Shown here: positions 17,761 through 25,040 of the stretch, piece by piece
Numbering within the stretch: the first letter of the stretch is position 1
Layout of the letters: every line of letters begins with the position of its first letter
NCBI GenBank assembly: GCA_963743575.1
Contig: CAVUQC010000004.1
Coordinates: 496,001-560,000, forward strand
Source: DASUPK01 sp963743575
Lineage (GTDB): Bacteria > Actinomycetota > Thermoleophilia > Solirubrobacterales > 70-9
DNA length: 64,000 nucleotides
Reading direction: 5' to 3'
Notes under the pieces: model-generated
The model's input: only the letters and a program-made list of their open reading frames with translations
What the model was told of the DNA's origin: nothing
The model's database searches: none
Program-made: the position numbers and the translations under genes

Positions 17761-18750
17761 ATGCGCAGCATGGTGCTGGAGCAGGCCGGTGAGCCGCTCG
17801 CCGAGCGGGAGCTGGCCGACCCCGAGCCCGCCGAGGGGCAGATACTGATCGACGTCGCGACCTGCGGCGTCTGCCGGACCGACCTCCACATCTTCGACGG
17901 CGAGCTCAGTGAGCCGAAGCTGCCGCTCGTCCTCGGGCATCAGATCGTCGGCAGGGTGATCGGCTTCGGGAAGGGGGCGAGCCGATTCGCCGAGGGCGAT
18001 CGCGTCGGGGTCCCCTGGCTTGGCTGGGTCGACGGCACCTGCCGCTACTGCCGCTCGGGCCGGGAGAACCTCTGTGAGCACGCGAAGTTCACCGGATACG
18101 ACCTCGATGGCGGCTACGCGGAGCTGGCGGTCGCGGACGAGCGCTTCTGTTTCCCGATCCCGGGCGAGCAGTCCGACGAGCACATCGCACCGTTGCTGTG
18201 CGCGGGGCTGATCGGATACCGGTCGCTGCGCCTGGCCGGCGAGGGCGAGCGCCTGGGCCTGTACGGATTCGGCTCCTCGGCCCACATCATCTGCCAGGTG
18301 GCCGTTGCTCGAGGCTGGCAGGTTTATGCACTGACCCGGGAGGGCGACACCGAGACCCAGGAGCTCGCGCGCTCGCTGGGGGCCGAGTGGGCGGGAGCGG
18401 TGGGCGACCCCGAGGCTTCGGATCTCGACGCAGCAATCGTCTTCGCTCCGGTGGGGGAGCTGATGGTCGAGGCGCTTCGCGCCTCGGCGCCGGGCGCGAC
18501 GGTGGTGTCCGCCGGGATCCACATGAGCGATATCCCGTCCTTCCCCTACGAGCTGCTCTGGCACGAGCGATCGATGCGGTCAGTCGCCAACCTGACCCGG
18601 CGCGACGGCGAGGAGTTCCTCCCGCTGGCGACCGCACTTCCGGTGGAGACCCGAATCCAGGTCTATCCGCTCGCCGACGCCAACCGTGCGTTGGATGACA
18701 TTCGTCACGGTAGGGTGGAAGGGTCCGCCGTTCTGGAGATCGGCGGGTAG
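17761..18750 (+). CDS. Zinc-dependent alcohol dehydrogenase (MDR family)
   Basis: A 329-residue medium-chain dehydrogenase. Catalytic zinc ligands are in CGVCRTDLH (near residue 37) and GHQIVG (near 60); the structural zinc loop is CRYCRSGRENLC (near 95-106). The nucleotide-binding turn is GLYGFGSSAHIICQVA, a glycine-rich Rossmann variant. Overall it resembles the AdhA type that oxidises primary alcohols with NAD. It is followed by a cupin gene 63 bp downstream on the same strand. The exact substrate is not predictable. Confidence 0.85.
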   Translation: MRSMVLEQAGEPLAERELADPEPAEGQILIDVATCGVCRTDLHIFDGELSEPKLPLVLGHQIVGRVIGFGKGASRFAEGDRVGVPWLGWVDGTCRYCRSGRENLCEHAKFTGYDLDGGYAELAVADERFCFPIPGEQSDEHIAPLLCAGLIGYRSLRLAGEGERLGLYGFGSSAHIICQVAVARGWQVYALTREGDTETQELARSLGAEWAGAVGDPEASDLDAAIVFAPVGELMVEALRASAPGATVVSAGIHMSDIPSFPYELLWHERSMRSVANLTRRDGEEFLPLATALPVETRIQVYPLADANRALDDIRHGRVEGSAVLEIGG

Positions 18751-18813
18751 CCTGACTCAGGCAAGGGGTGCGCTCAAGCGCCTCCAGCATGAGGAGGGGA
18801 GAGGAAGAGACAA

Positions 18814-19239
18814 ATGCCAGATGTGACCGTCAAGCGCGTCGAGGACTTCGAGGCGATCTTCGGTGGAGGTTTCCGGCGCGCCCGCGCCGGCCTGGGGGTC
18901 AGCTCGTTCGGCCTTGCAGTCATGGACCTGCCGCCGAACTTCGATCACTTCCCGGAGCACGACCAGACCCACGACGATCAGGAGGAGGTCTACACGGTCG
19001 TTTCCGGCCGGGCCACCCTCCGGGTCGGAGACGAGGAGTGGGAACTCGAGCCCGGTGTCTTTGCGAGGGTCGGGGCGACCGAGAAGCGAAAGCTGGTGAC
19101 CGGCGATGAGCCTGCGCGCATCATCGCCATGGGCGCGATGCCCGGGAGGGTCTACGAGCCGCCCGAGTTCACCAATGAGGGCGCGACACCGCCCTCTATG
19201 GACGAGATCAAGTCCAAGAGCGCGACACCCGCCCTCTAG
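18814..19239 (+). CDS. Cupin-domain protein
   Basis: A 141-residue single-domain cupin. Motif 1 reads FPEHDQTHDDQEEVYTVVSGRATLRVG, with His and Glu metal-ligand candidates near residues 47-57; motif 2 is ELEPGVFARVGATEKRKLVTGDEPARIIAMG, where the second histidine is replaced by lysine or arginine. The metal site may therefore be altered. The ATG has a strong purine-rich ribosome-binding site (GAGGGGAGAGGAAGAGA). The stop codon TAG is also the first triplet of the second copy of the 100-bp repeat. Confidence 0.8.
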   Translation: MPDVTVKRVEDFEAIFGGGFRRARAGLGVSSFGLAVMDLPPNFDHFPEHDQTHDDQEEVYTVVSGRATLRVGDEEWELEPGVFARVGATEKRKLVTGDEPARIIAMGAMPGRVYEPPEFTNEGATPPSMDEIKSKSATPAL

Positions 19240-19336
19240 CGGCCACCAGGCCGCTCGCTTTCGGAGCGGAGGGCGAAGCCCGTAGCGACTTGCCGGGGGC
19301 GGCCGCCTGTGGCCGCGATCTCATGGCGAAGCCGTC
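19237..19336. repeat. 100-bp intergenic repeat, copy 2
   Basis: Partner of 9819-9918 (87/100 identical, no gaps). It starts at the TAG of the cupin gene and ends on the first base of the antisense stop of cofE, filling the whole convergent spacer. Hairpins GCGGCC-ACCA-GGCCGC (19239-19254) and GCGGCC-N6-GGCCGC (19300-19317) are kept while loops and joining bases vary. A bidirectional terminator role would suit this position. Confidence 0.85.
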
Positions 19337-20100
19337 TACCGGAAGAGGTCGTCCTCGGCCGCACGCCGCAGCGGCGCGGCGCCGGGCCCGTCATCCCTGC
19401 TGACCAGGTCGCTCGTGCCGGAGATGACCGCTCCCGGCACGCCTGAATCCTTGTCGCGCACGAGGTCCGCTGCGGACGCAAGCTCATCCGCCAGCGCGAT
19501 CACGGTGGCCGAGAGCTCTCGCCCCTGCTGATCGTGCCTGCCGCGCCAGTCCTCGAGCGGTTCGAGGCCGGCGCAGCCGATCGCAACGTCCGCCTGGCCC
19601 ACCCGCCAGGCTCGGCCGAAGCTGTCGGCGACCACCACCGCCGGGGATGCGCCTGAGGCGGCCGCGATCTCGGCTCGGATTCGCCGCGCCGACGCGTCAC
19701 CGTCGATCGGCAGCAGCGACACGTGTCCGTCGGCGAGATTCGAGGAGTCGATCCCGGCGTTCGCGCACACCCATCCTTCGCCGGTCTCGGTGATCAGAAT
19801 GCCGCGCTCGGCTCGGACCACGCGCGTGCTCTCCGCGAGGATCAGCTCGACCAGGGCCGGGTCCTTGTCCAGCTCCGCGGCCAGCTTCAATGCGCGGTCG
19901 CCGGGCTCCACATCCGCCAGCGCCCGAATGCGGCCCTCCACCTTGGAGACCGCCTTCTGGGAGACGACCACGACATCGCCCGGCGCCGGGTGGGCAGACT
20001 CCGCGATCAGCCTGCCGAGCCGATCGCCATCGCCCAGCTCGGGCAAGCCGAGCAGGGGTCTTACGCGCAGTTCGCGGGTGCTCGCCGTCATCGGCGGCAC
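19336..20100 (-). CDS. cofE: F420-0:gamma-glutamyl ligase (CofE domain only)
   Basis: A 254-residue ligase that adds glutamates to F420-0. Visible CofE features: PGDVVVVSQKAVSKVEGR near the N-terminus, IDSSNLADGHVSLLPID with the conserved asparagine/serine stretch, VVVADSFGRAWRVGQADVAIGCAGLEPLEDWRG, and the ATVIALADELASAADLV segment. Length equals stand-alone CofE (about 250). The actinobacterial FbiB has an additional C-terminal FMN nitroreductase domain, which is absent here. It is the last gene of a minus-strand run npdG-cofD-cofC-cofE. The ATG at residue 5 is an alternative start. Confidence 0.92.
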   Translation of the reverse strand: MPPMTASTRELRVRPLLGLPELGDGDRLGRLIAESAHPAPGDVVVVSQKAVSKVEGRIRALADVEPGDRALKLAAELDKDPALVELILAESTRVVRAERGILITETGEGWVCANAGIDSSNLADGHVSLLPIDGDASARRIRAEIAAASGASPAVVVADSFGRAWRVGQADVAIGCAGLEPLEDWRGRHDQQGRELSATVIALADELASAADLVRDKDSGVPGAVISGTSDLVSRDDGPGAAPLRRAAEDDLFR

Positions 20101-20121
20101 AAGCTACGCCGCCGGCGAGAT

Positions 20122-20811
20122 CTAGGCGGCCGCGGGCTGCGTGCGTTCGCCGAGCTCCCAGAGAACCTTGGCGGTCCGGGGCGCCGGCTGCGGGTCGAGC
20201 AGGAGGCGGTCGCGCAGGAGCCCGTAGTCCTCGGGCGTGTCGAGGTCGAGGCCCATGGACTCGACCCGCTCCAGAGCGAAGCTGATCCCCGAGCCGCGTG
20301 CCCGGCTCACGTGCCGAGCGCAGCTGTCGGGCCCGAAGGCGGGGAGGAAGACGTCCGGTGGCGCGAGCACGAGGCCGTTGGTACCCGTCCCGTGGCGGTC
20401 GGGGATGATCAGGGCCGTCCTCGGGGAGCGGCCGATGTGGGCGTCGAGCTCGTCGGTATCGAGCATCGGGCAGTCAACCGGCAGCATCGCGACGCGATCG
20501 GCGCCCTCCGCCATGGCGGCGCGAGCCCCGGCCGCGGCAGCCTCCGAGTGGCCCTCGTCCTCAGACTGGATCAGGACCTTGTGTCCGAACCAGCGCACCT
20601 GGCGCGCGATCGACTGGTCGGCGGTGACCACCAGAACCTCATCGATGTACCGGCTGCGCGGAAGCTTCACGATCAGGTCGAGGAAGAGAGCTTCCGCGAG
20701 CAGGTTTCTCTCGTCTCCCGACAGCGTGCCGTCGAGCCGCCCGTTGGCGACTGAAAGTCCCTTCACCGGAACGATCGCGGTCGTCTGCAAGTTGTTGGAA
20801 TCCGTCCCCAC
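20122..20811 (-). CDS. cofC: Phospholactate/PEP guanylyltransferase
   Basis: A 229-residue nucleotidyltransferase (CofC/FbiD family) that activates 2-phospholactate or phosphoenolpyruvate with GTP for F420 side-chain synthesis. It has the N-terminal TTAIVPVKGLSVANGRL (G-loop-like VPVK with the distal arginine), VAMLPVDCPMLDTDEL with the metal-binding aspartates, and ALIIPDRHGTGTNGLVLAPP (the asparagine-containing D-x-x-G-T-G-T-N substrate loop of CofC). It sits between cofD and cofE, 21 bp from the latter. Whether the substrate is PEP, as in mycobacteria, or phospholactate cannot be read from the sequence by eye. Confidence 0.92.
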   Translation of the reverse strand: MGTDSNNLQTTAIVPVKGLSVANGRLDGTLSGDERNLLAEALFLDLIVKLPRSRYIDEVLVVTADQSIARQVRWFGHKVLIQSEDEGHSEAAAAGARAAMAEGADRVAMLPVDCPMLDTDELDAHIGRSPRTALIIPDRHGTGTNGLVLAPPDVFLPAFGPDSCARHVSRARGSGISFALERVESMGLDLDTPEDYGLLRDRLLLDPQPAPRTAKVLWELGERTQPAAA

Positions 20812-20862
20812 GGAGAATCAGGCTACCGGGTAAGGCGCTGTTGATACCCGGTTCTCGACGAT

Positions 20863-21810
20863 TTATGCCTGCTCGGCAAGCATCGAGGCGAACTCGAGGG
20901 TCCGCTCGGCCAGCTCCCGCCGGCCGGCGCGCCCCTGCATCAGGGTGGGTGAGCTCATGATGCGGATCCCCTCCGGGGGCGGATCCGGGTCCTCGGGGTC
21001 GCAGACCATCCCGTCGAGCAGCCCCTGATAGAGGGATGCAGCCCCGGCGGCCGTCGACGGGCGCCCAACGGCTTGCATGAACAGGTCTGTGGGCCCCTTC
21101 ACCACCTGGCCCGCCACGTAGGGGCTGACGGCTATGACGGGCGCGGCGGACGCAGACATCGCCTCGCGCACGGCCGGCATGGAGACGATCGGCCCGATCG
21201 AGATAACCGGGTTCGACGGCCCGATCACGATCGCCTCGGCATCCTCAATCGCCGCGAGCACCTCCGGGGTGGGGCCGGCCCCCTCCAGCCCCTCGATCTC
21301 GACCCCCTCGACCGGCGCCTGGGCGTGCTCGGCGACCAGGTACTGCTGGAGGTCCCTCCAGCTCTCGGCGGTTCTGACGCGCGTGCGGACTCGCTCCTCG
21401 CACATCGGCAAAACGGTGGCCCGGACGCCCAGGGCGCGCGAAATCTGCGCCTGCGCATCAGTGCGCCGACCGCCCTCGGCGATGAACTCTTTCCGGTAGA
21501 GGCAGGTGGCGAGATCGCGATCGGACAGCCGGAACCAGCTGGGTGTACCGATCTGGACCAGCCGGTCGAAGACGGTGAAGCTGTCGCCCTTGATCCCCCA
21601 GCCACGCTCCTCGTCGATCTCGCCGCTCAGCCAGTAGGTGACGAGATCGGGATCAGGGGAGACGTCGACGCCGGCGATCTCGATGTCGTCCCCCGTGTTG
21701 ACCACGACCGAGAGACCCTCCCCGAGCACGTCCTGCATTCCCGCGGCGAGCTTGGCCCCGCCGGTGCCGCCCGCGAGCACCGCACAGCGCCCGATTACGC
21801 CCTCGGCCAC
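20863..21810 (-). CDS. cofD: 2-phospho-L-lactate (or PEP) transferase to FO
   Basis: A 315-residue CofD/FbiA enzyme that transfers the phospholactyl or phosphoenolpyruvyl group to FO. Family marks: AGGTGGAKLAAGMQDVL at the N-terminus (glycine-rich loop), VVNTGDDIEIAGVDVSPDPDLVTYWLSGEID, and AIVIGPSNPVISIGPIVSMPAVREA with the GPSNP motif. Length fits (about 310-330). It follows npdG by 6 bp, so the two are cotranscribed. The stop at 20863 is about 50 bp before the cofC start on the same strand. Confidence 0.95.
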   Translation of the reverse strand: MAEGVIGRCAVLAGGTGGAKLAAGMQDVLGEGLSVVVNTGDDIEIAGVDVSPDPDLVTYWLSGEIDEERGWGIKGDSFTVFDRLVQIGTPSWFRLSDRDLATCLYRKEFIAEGGRRTDAQAQISRALGVRATVLPMCEERVRTRVRTAESWRDLQQYLVAEHAQAPVEGVEIEGLEGAGPTPEVLAAIEDAEAIVIGPSNPVISIGPIVSMPAVREAMSASAAPVIAVSPYVAGQVVKGPTDLFMQAVGRPSTAAGAASLYQGLLDGMVCDPEDPDPPPEGIRIMSSPTLMQGRAGRRELAERTLEFASMLAEQA

Positions 21811-21816
21811 GCTCGC

Positions 21817-22500
21817 CTACGACCAGTGATCGCCGTCAGGCAGGCCGGTGATCCTGATCCCGGCGTGAGTCTTGTACCGGCTGTTGATGCCGATCAGCAG
21901 GGCGGTGAGGGGTTCGACGATCTTGGCCTGATCCAGTGGCCCCGCATTGACCGGGCGCACCCCGTCGATCAGCTTGATCACCTCGGCGACCCGTGCCTTG
22001 TCCGCCTTCCTGTCGCCGCAGATCAGCACGTCTTCGTCGAGCTCGCCCTCGCCGGCCAGTACCGGCGCGCTCACGGTGTGCAGGGCCGAGATGACCGTGA
22101 CCCCGTCTGGCGCCATCTCCTGCGCCTGCTGGGCCGCCGACCCCTGCCAGACGCCGAGGGTGCGGGTCGCCTTGCCGGAGATGGCGGCGGCCAGCGGGAC
22201 CGTGCAGTCGACCAGCAACTGGCCGGCAGTCAGGTGCTCCTTCAGGTTGGTCAGGGTCTCGGACTGCGCGCGGAAGGGGACGGTCAGGAACACGATCGGT
22301 CCGCGCTTCGCCGCATCCCCGTTCTCGAGCCCCTCGATCGCCGCTCCGGGCACGGCCTCGTTCAGCTTGGCCGCGGCCTCCTCAGCACGGTCGAGTTTGC
22401 GCGACCCGATCACGATCTCCTGACCCGCACGCGCGAGGCGCATGGCGAGGCCGTAGCCCAGGGCTCCGGTGCCGCCGATGATCGGGATTGGCTCAGCCAC
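21817..22500 (-). CDS. npdG: F420H2:NADP+ oxidoreductase
   Basis: A 227-residue reductase (Fno/NpdG family) that exchanges hydride between F420H2 and NADPH. The N-terminal Rossmann loop IIGGTGALGYGLAMRLARAGQEIVIGSRKLDRAEEAA contains the arginine and serine that typically hold the NADP phosphate, followed by VFLTVPFRAQSETL and VLICGDRKADK. It is the first gene in the minus-strand F420 operon, which suggests that the cofactor is made and reduced under one control. The spacer to the divergent SDR gene is only 44 bp, so their promoters probably overlap. Confidence 0.92.
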   Translation of the reverse strand: MAEPIPIIGGTGALGYGLAMRLARAGQEIVIGSRKLDRAEEAAAKLNEAVPGAAIEGLENGDAAKRGPIVFLTVPFRAQSETLTNLKEHLTAGQLLVDCTVPLAAAISGKATRTLGVWQGSAAQQAQEMAPDGVTVISALHTVSAPVLAGEGELDEDVLICGDRKADKARVAEVIKLIDGVRPVNAGPLDQAKIVEPLTALLIGINSRYKTHAGIRITGLPDGDHWS

Positions 22501-22544
22501 CGGCGCGCAAGCTACACCTCGCCCCGAATAGGCTGCCTGTCGCC

Positions 22545-23285
22545 ATGAGGCTCGAGGGCAGAAAGGCGCTTGTCACCGGTGGCGGCAGCGGCATCGGAGC
22601 CGCGGTTGCGCGCCGTCTCGCCGCCGAGGGCGCCGACGTGACGGTCGGGGACCTCAACCTGGAGGGGGCGACCGAGGTCGCGGGCGAGATCTCCGGGCTG
22701 GCCATCGAACTGGACGTGACGGACCTCGGGTCGGCCCAGGGGGCTGTTGAGAGTGCCGGCGCTCCCATCGACATCCTGGTCAACAACGCCGGAACCGACG
22801 AATTCGGCTTCTTCACCCAGACGACGCCAGAGCAGTGGGAGAAGGTCATCGGCGTCAATTTGCGCGGCGTCCTCAACTGCACCTTCGCTGCGCTCCCCGG
22901 CATGCAGGAGGCCGGCTACGGCAAGATCGTCAGCATCGCGTCGGAGGCCGGACGAGTGGGCTCCAAGGGCTCGGCCGTGTACTCGGCCGCTAAGGCCGGC
23001 GTGATCGGGTTCACCAAGGTGATGGCCCGCGAGAACGCCCGCTATGGGATCACCGCCAACGCGATCGCCCCCGGGCCGATTGAGACTCCTCTGCTGATGG
23101 GCGCCAAGCAATTCGGCGAGATCGGGGAGAAGATCATCGAGACGATGAAGGCCGGGACGCAACTCGGCCGGCTGGGCCAGCCGGAGGAGGTCGCCGCCGC
23201 GGTCGCCTTCCTCTGCTCGGATGATTCCTCGTACGTGACCGGTGAGTGCATCGGCGTCTCCGGCGGCATGGGGATGGTGGGCTGA
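22545..23285 (+). CDS. Short-chain dehydrogenase/reductase (FabG-like)
   Basis: A 246-residue SDR from ATG 22545; the frame is open to 22488 but that would overlap npdG. It has TGGGSGIGAAVARRLAAEGA (cofactor loop, with an acidic D in VGDLN that favours NAD), NNAG near residue 83, the catalytic Ser of SIASEAGR and YSAAK near 150, and the C-terminal ECIGVSGGMGM seen in FabG/BDH-type enzymes. Likely substrates are 3-hydroxyacyl compounds, given the thioesterase that follows with a TGATG overlap and the HMG-CoA lyase downstream. The exact substrate is not known. Confidence 0.88.
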   Translation: MRLEGRKALVTGGGSGIGAAVARRLAAEGADVTVGDLNLEGATEVAGEISGLAIELDVTDLGSAQGAVESAGAPIDILVNNAGTDEFGFFTQTTPEQWEKVIGVNLRGVLNCTFAALPGMQEAGYGKIVSIASEAGRVGSKGSAVYSAAKAGVIGFTKVMARENARYGITANAIAPGPIETPLLMGAKQFGEIGEKIIETMKAGTQLGRLGQPEEVAAAVAFLCSDDSSYVTGECIGVSGGMGMVG

Positions 23286-23656
23286 TGCTGGAGCCAGGGA
23301 TGGAGCGCGACATGGAGTTCGTCGTCGAGGACCGGCTGATCACCGACGTCGGTGGAACGATCGGCGCCAGCGTCCTCTCGACCCCGGGCATGATCGGGAT
23401 GATGGAGGCCTGCTGCGCCGGCCTCGCCTACGAGAATCTCGAGGACGGCAGCGCGACGGTGGGGTTCGAGGTCTGCATCAAGCACGTCGCCGCGGCGGCC
23501 GAGGGCTCGACCTGCGTCGTTCGCTCGAAGCTCAACGAGATCGTCGACGGCCGCAAGCTCCGCTTCGACGTGGAGGTCACGGAGGGCGACCGCACGATCG
23601 GGGTGGGCACCCACGAGCGGCGCGTGATCCAGGTCGGGTCGGTCACCGGCAGCTAA
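23285..23656 (+). CDS. FlK-like hotdog thioesterase
   Basis: A 123-residue hotdog-fold protein. It resembles the fluoroacetyl-CoA thioesterase family: threonine in LSTPGM, glutamate in GMMEACC and histidine in CIKHVAAAAEG line up with the FlK Thr-Glu-His triad, as I recall it. The ATG at 23285 shares one base with the SDR stop (TGATG), showing tight coupling. Family members hydrolyse small acyl-CoAs; most lack fluorinated substrates. The upstream in-frame extension to 23246 lies inside the SDR gene and is unlikely to be used. Confidence 0.8.
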   Translation: MLEPGMERDMEFVVEDRLITDVGGTIGASVLSTPGMIGMMEACCAGLAYENLEDGSATVGFEVCIKHVAAAAEGSTCVVRSKLNEIVDGRKLRFDVEVTEGDRTIGVGTHERRVIQVGSVTGS

Positions 23657-23717
23657 CCAGGGGTCAGGTCTTGCGTGCCACATGTCGTTTGCAAGACCTG
23701 ACCCCGGGGGCTGGTTA
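23654..23717. repeat. Long inverted repeat (REP-like palindrome)
   Basis: GGGGTCAGGTCTTGC (23660-23674) and GCAAGACCTGACCCC (23691-23705) are perfect 15-bp inverted arms around a 16-nt loop. An outer pair, TAACCAG (23654-23660) and CTGGTTA (23711-23717), extends the symmetry with a small bulge. It starts just inside the thioesterase stop and ends 11 bp before the HMG-CoA lyase start. I recall the GGGGTCAGGTCTTG core in REP elements linked to Y1 (TnpA-REP) transposases; no such gene is in the window. Confidence 0.85.
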
Positions 23718-23728
23718 GGCTGAAAAGC

Positions 23729-24649
23729 GTGGCTGAGGGGCTTCCCGACAGCGTTCGCATCCGCGAGGTGGGTCCTCGCGACGGCTTCCAGAACGAGCCC
23801 GAGGTGATCCCGACCGAGGAGAAGGTGCGCCTGATCGGCCTGCTCGGCGAGTCGGGCCTCCGGCGAATCGAGGTCACCTCATTCGTTCGCGCCGACGTGA
23901 TTCCCCAGCTCGCCGACGGGGCCGAGGTGCTCACGCGGTTCGAGCCGCGCGACGACGTCGCGTATTCGGTGTTGATTCCGAACAGGAAAGGCCTCGAGAA
24001 CGCGCTGAAGCTCCGCGACCGCTTCCAGGAGGCGAACTTCTTTCTCTCGGCCTCGGAGACCCACAACCGCAAGAACGTCAACCGCTCAATCGGCGAATCC
24101 CTCGCGGATCTGGAGGGAACGATCGGTGAGGCGAAGGACGCCGGCCTGCGTTGCGAGGGCGTGATCTCGACCAGCTTCGGCTGCCCGTACGAGGGCGAGG
24201 TGCCGGCGGACCGGGTCTTCGACATCGCCGGGCAGCTTCGGGGCTTCGGCTGCGAGGAGATCGCCTTCGGCGACACAACGGGTATGGCGAATCCGCGGCA
24301 GGTGGGAGAGTTCTACGCGCAGGCACGCAACCGGCTGGACGAGGTGGAGCTGACCGCCCACTTCCACAACACGCGGGGCCAGGGACTGGCCAACGTCCTG
24401 GCCGCGCTCGAGCACGGGGTCGATTCCTTCGAGAGCTCGTTCGGTGAGCTCGGCGGCTGTCCCGTGCCTCCCGGCTCGACGGGCAACATCTCGACGGAGG
24501 ACCTGATTTCGATGCTCGAGGAGATGGGCGTCGAGACCGGGGTGGACCTGCCGAAGCTGATCGCCGCCTCGGCGGAGGCTCAGGCCGTGTTGGGCCGCCC
24601 GCTCGGCGCCCACCTGCTCACGGCGGGCCCGGTCGACTGGCACCGGTAG
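23729..24649 (+). CDS. Hydroxymethylglutaryl-CoA lyase
   Basis: A 306-residue HMGL-family aldolase (TIM barrel) from GTG 23729. The N-terminal IREVGPRDGFQNE has the metal-binding RDG, TAHFHNTRGQG has the paired histidines, and FGELGGCPVPPGSTGN contains the catalytic cysteine in its GGCP loop. It splits HMG-CoA into acetyl-CoA and acetoacetate, a last step of leucine breakdown. An acetoacetyl-CoA synthetase at 30.9 kb could use the product. It follows the SDR/thioesterase pair after a palindromic repeat, so its transcription may be separate. Confidence 0.92.
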   Translation: MAEGLPDSVRIREVGPRDGFQNEPEVIPTEEKVRLIGLLGESGLRRIEVTSFVRADVIPQLADGAEVLTRFEPRDDVAYSVLIPNRKGLENALKLRDRFQEANFFLSASETHNRKNVNRSIGESLADLEGTIGEAKDAGLRCEGVISTSFGCPYEGEVPADRVFDIAGQLRGFGCEEIAFGDTTGMANPRQVGEFYAQARNRLDEVELTAHFHNTRGQGLANVLAALEHGVDSFESSFGELGGCPVPPGSTGNISTEDLISMLEEMGVETGVDLPKLIAASAEAQAVLGRPLGAHLLTAGPVDWHR

Positions 24650-24659
24650 GGTGCGGGGT

Positions 24660-25040
24660 ATGCACAGTGATCGCTTTCGCGCAGCGGCCGAGTCAAAGGA
24701 CTTCTCGGCGATAGATGAGCTCTTCGCGGAGGACGTCGTTTTCCGCAGTCCCGTCGTTTTCAAGCCCTACGAAGGGCGCGACGCCGTCGCCATGCTCCTC
24801 GGTGCTGTCTCCCAGGTGTTCGAGGACTTCCGTTACACCGACCAGGTCGAGACGGGCGATGCTGCGGCCCTTGCCTTCAGCGCGCGGGTCGGCGACAAGG
24901 ATCTCGACGGCATCGACTTTCTGCACTTCGACGACGAGGGACGCATCAACCGCATGGAGGTCTTCATCCGGCCGATGAGCGGTGTCCACGCGCTCGCGGA
25001 CGGGATGAAGCAGAAGCTCGAAGAAGCCTCCGCCGCGTAG
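24660..25040 (+). CDS. SnoaL/NTF2-like protein
   Basis: A 126-residue alpha+beta-barrel protein of the nuclear-transport-factor-2/SnoaL group: FRAAAESKDFSAIDELFAEDVVFRSPVVFKPYEGRDAVAMLLGAV, with the usual DELFAEDVVFRSP and GRDAV spacing, and ending in HFDDEGRINRMEVFIRP. I choose ATG 24660; a GTG at 24651 is in frame. It is 10 bp after the HMG-CoA lyase stop, thus cotranscribed. Such proteins are isomerases, hydrolases or binding proteins; no specific role can be given. The stop abuts the convergent sulfatase stop. Confidence 0.8.
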   Translation: MHSDRFRAAAESKDFSAIDELFAEDVVFRSPVVFKPYEGRDAVAMLLGAVSQVFEDFRYTDQVETGDAAALAFSARVGDKDLDGIDFLHFDDEGRINRMEVFIRPMSGVHALADGMKQKLEEASAA

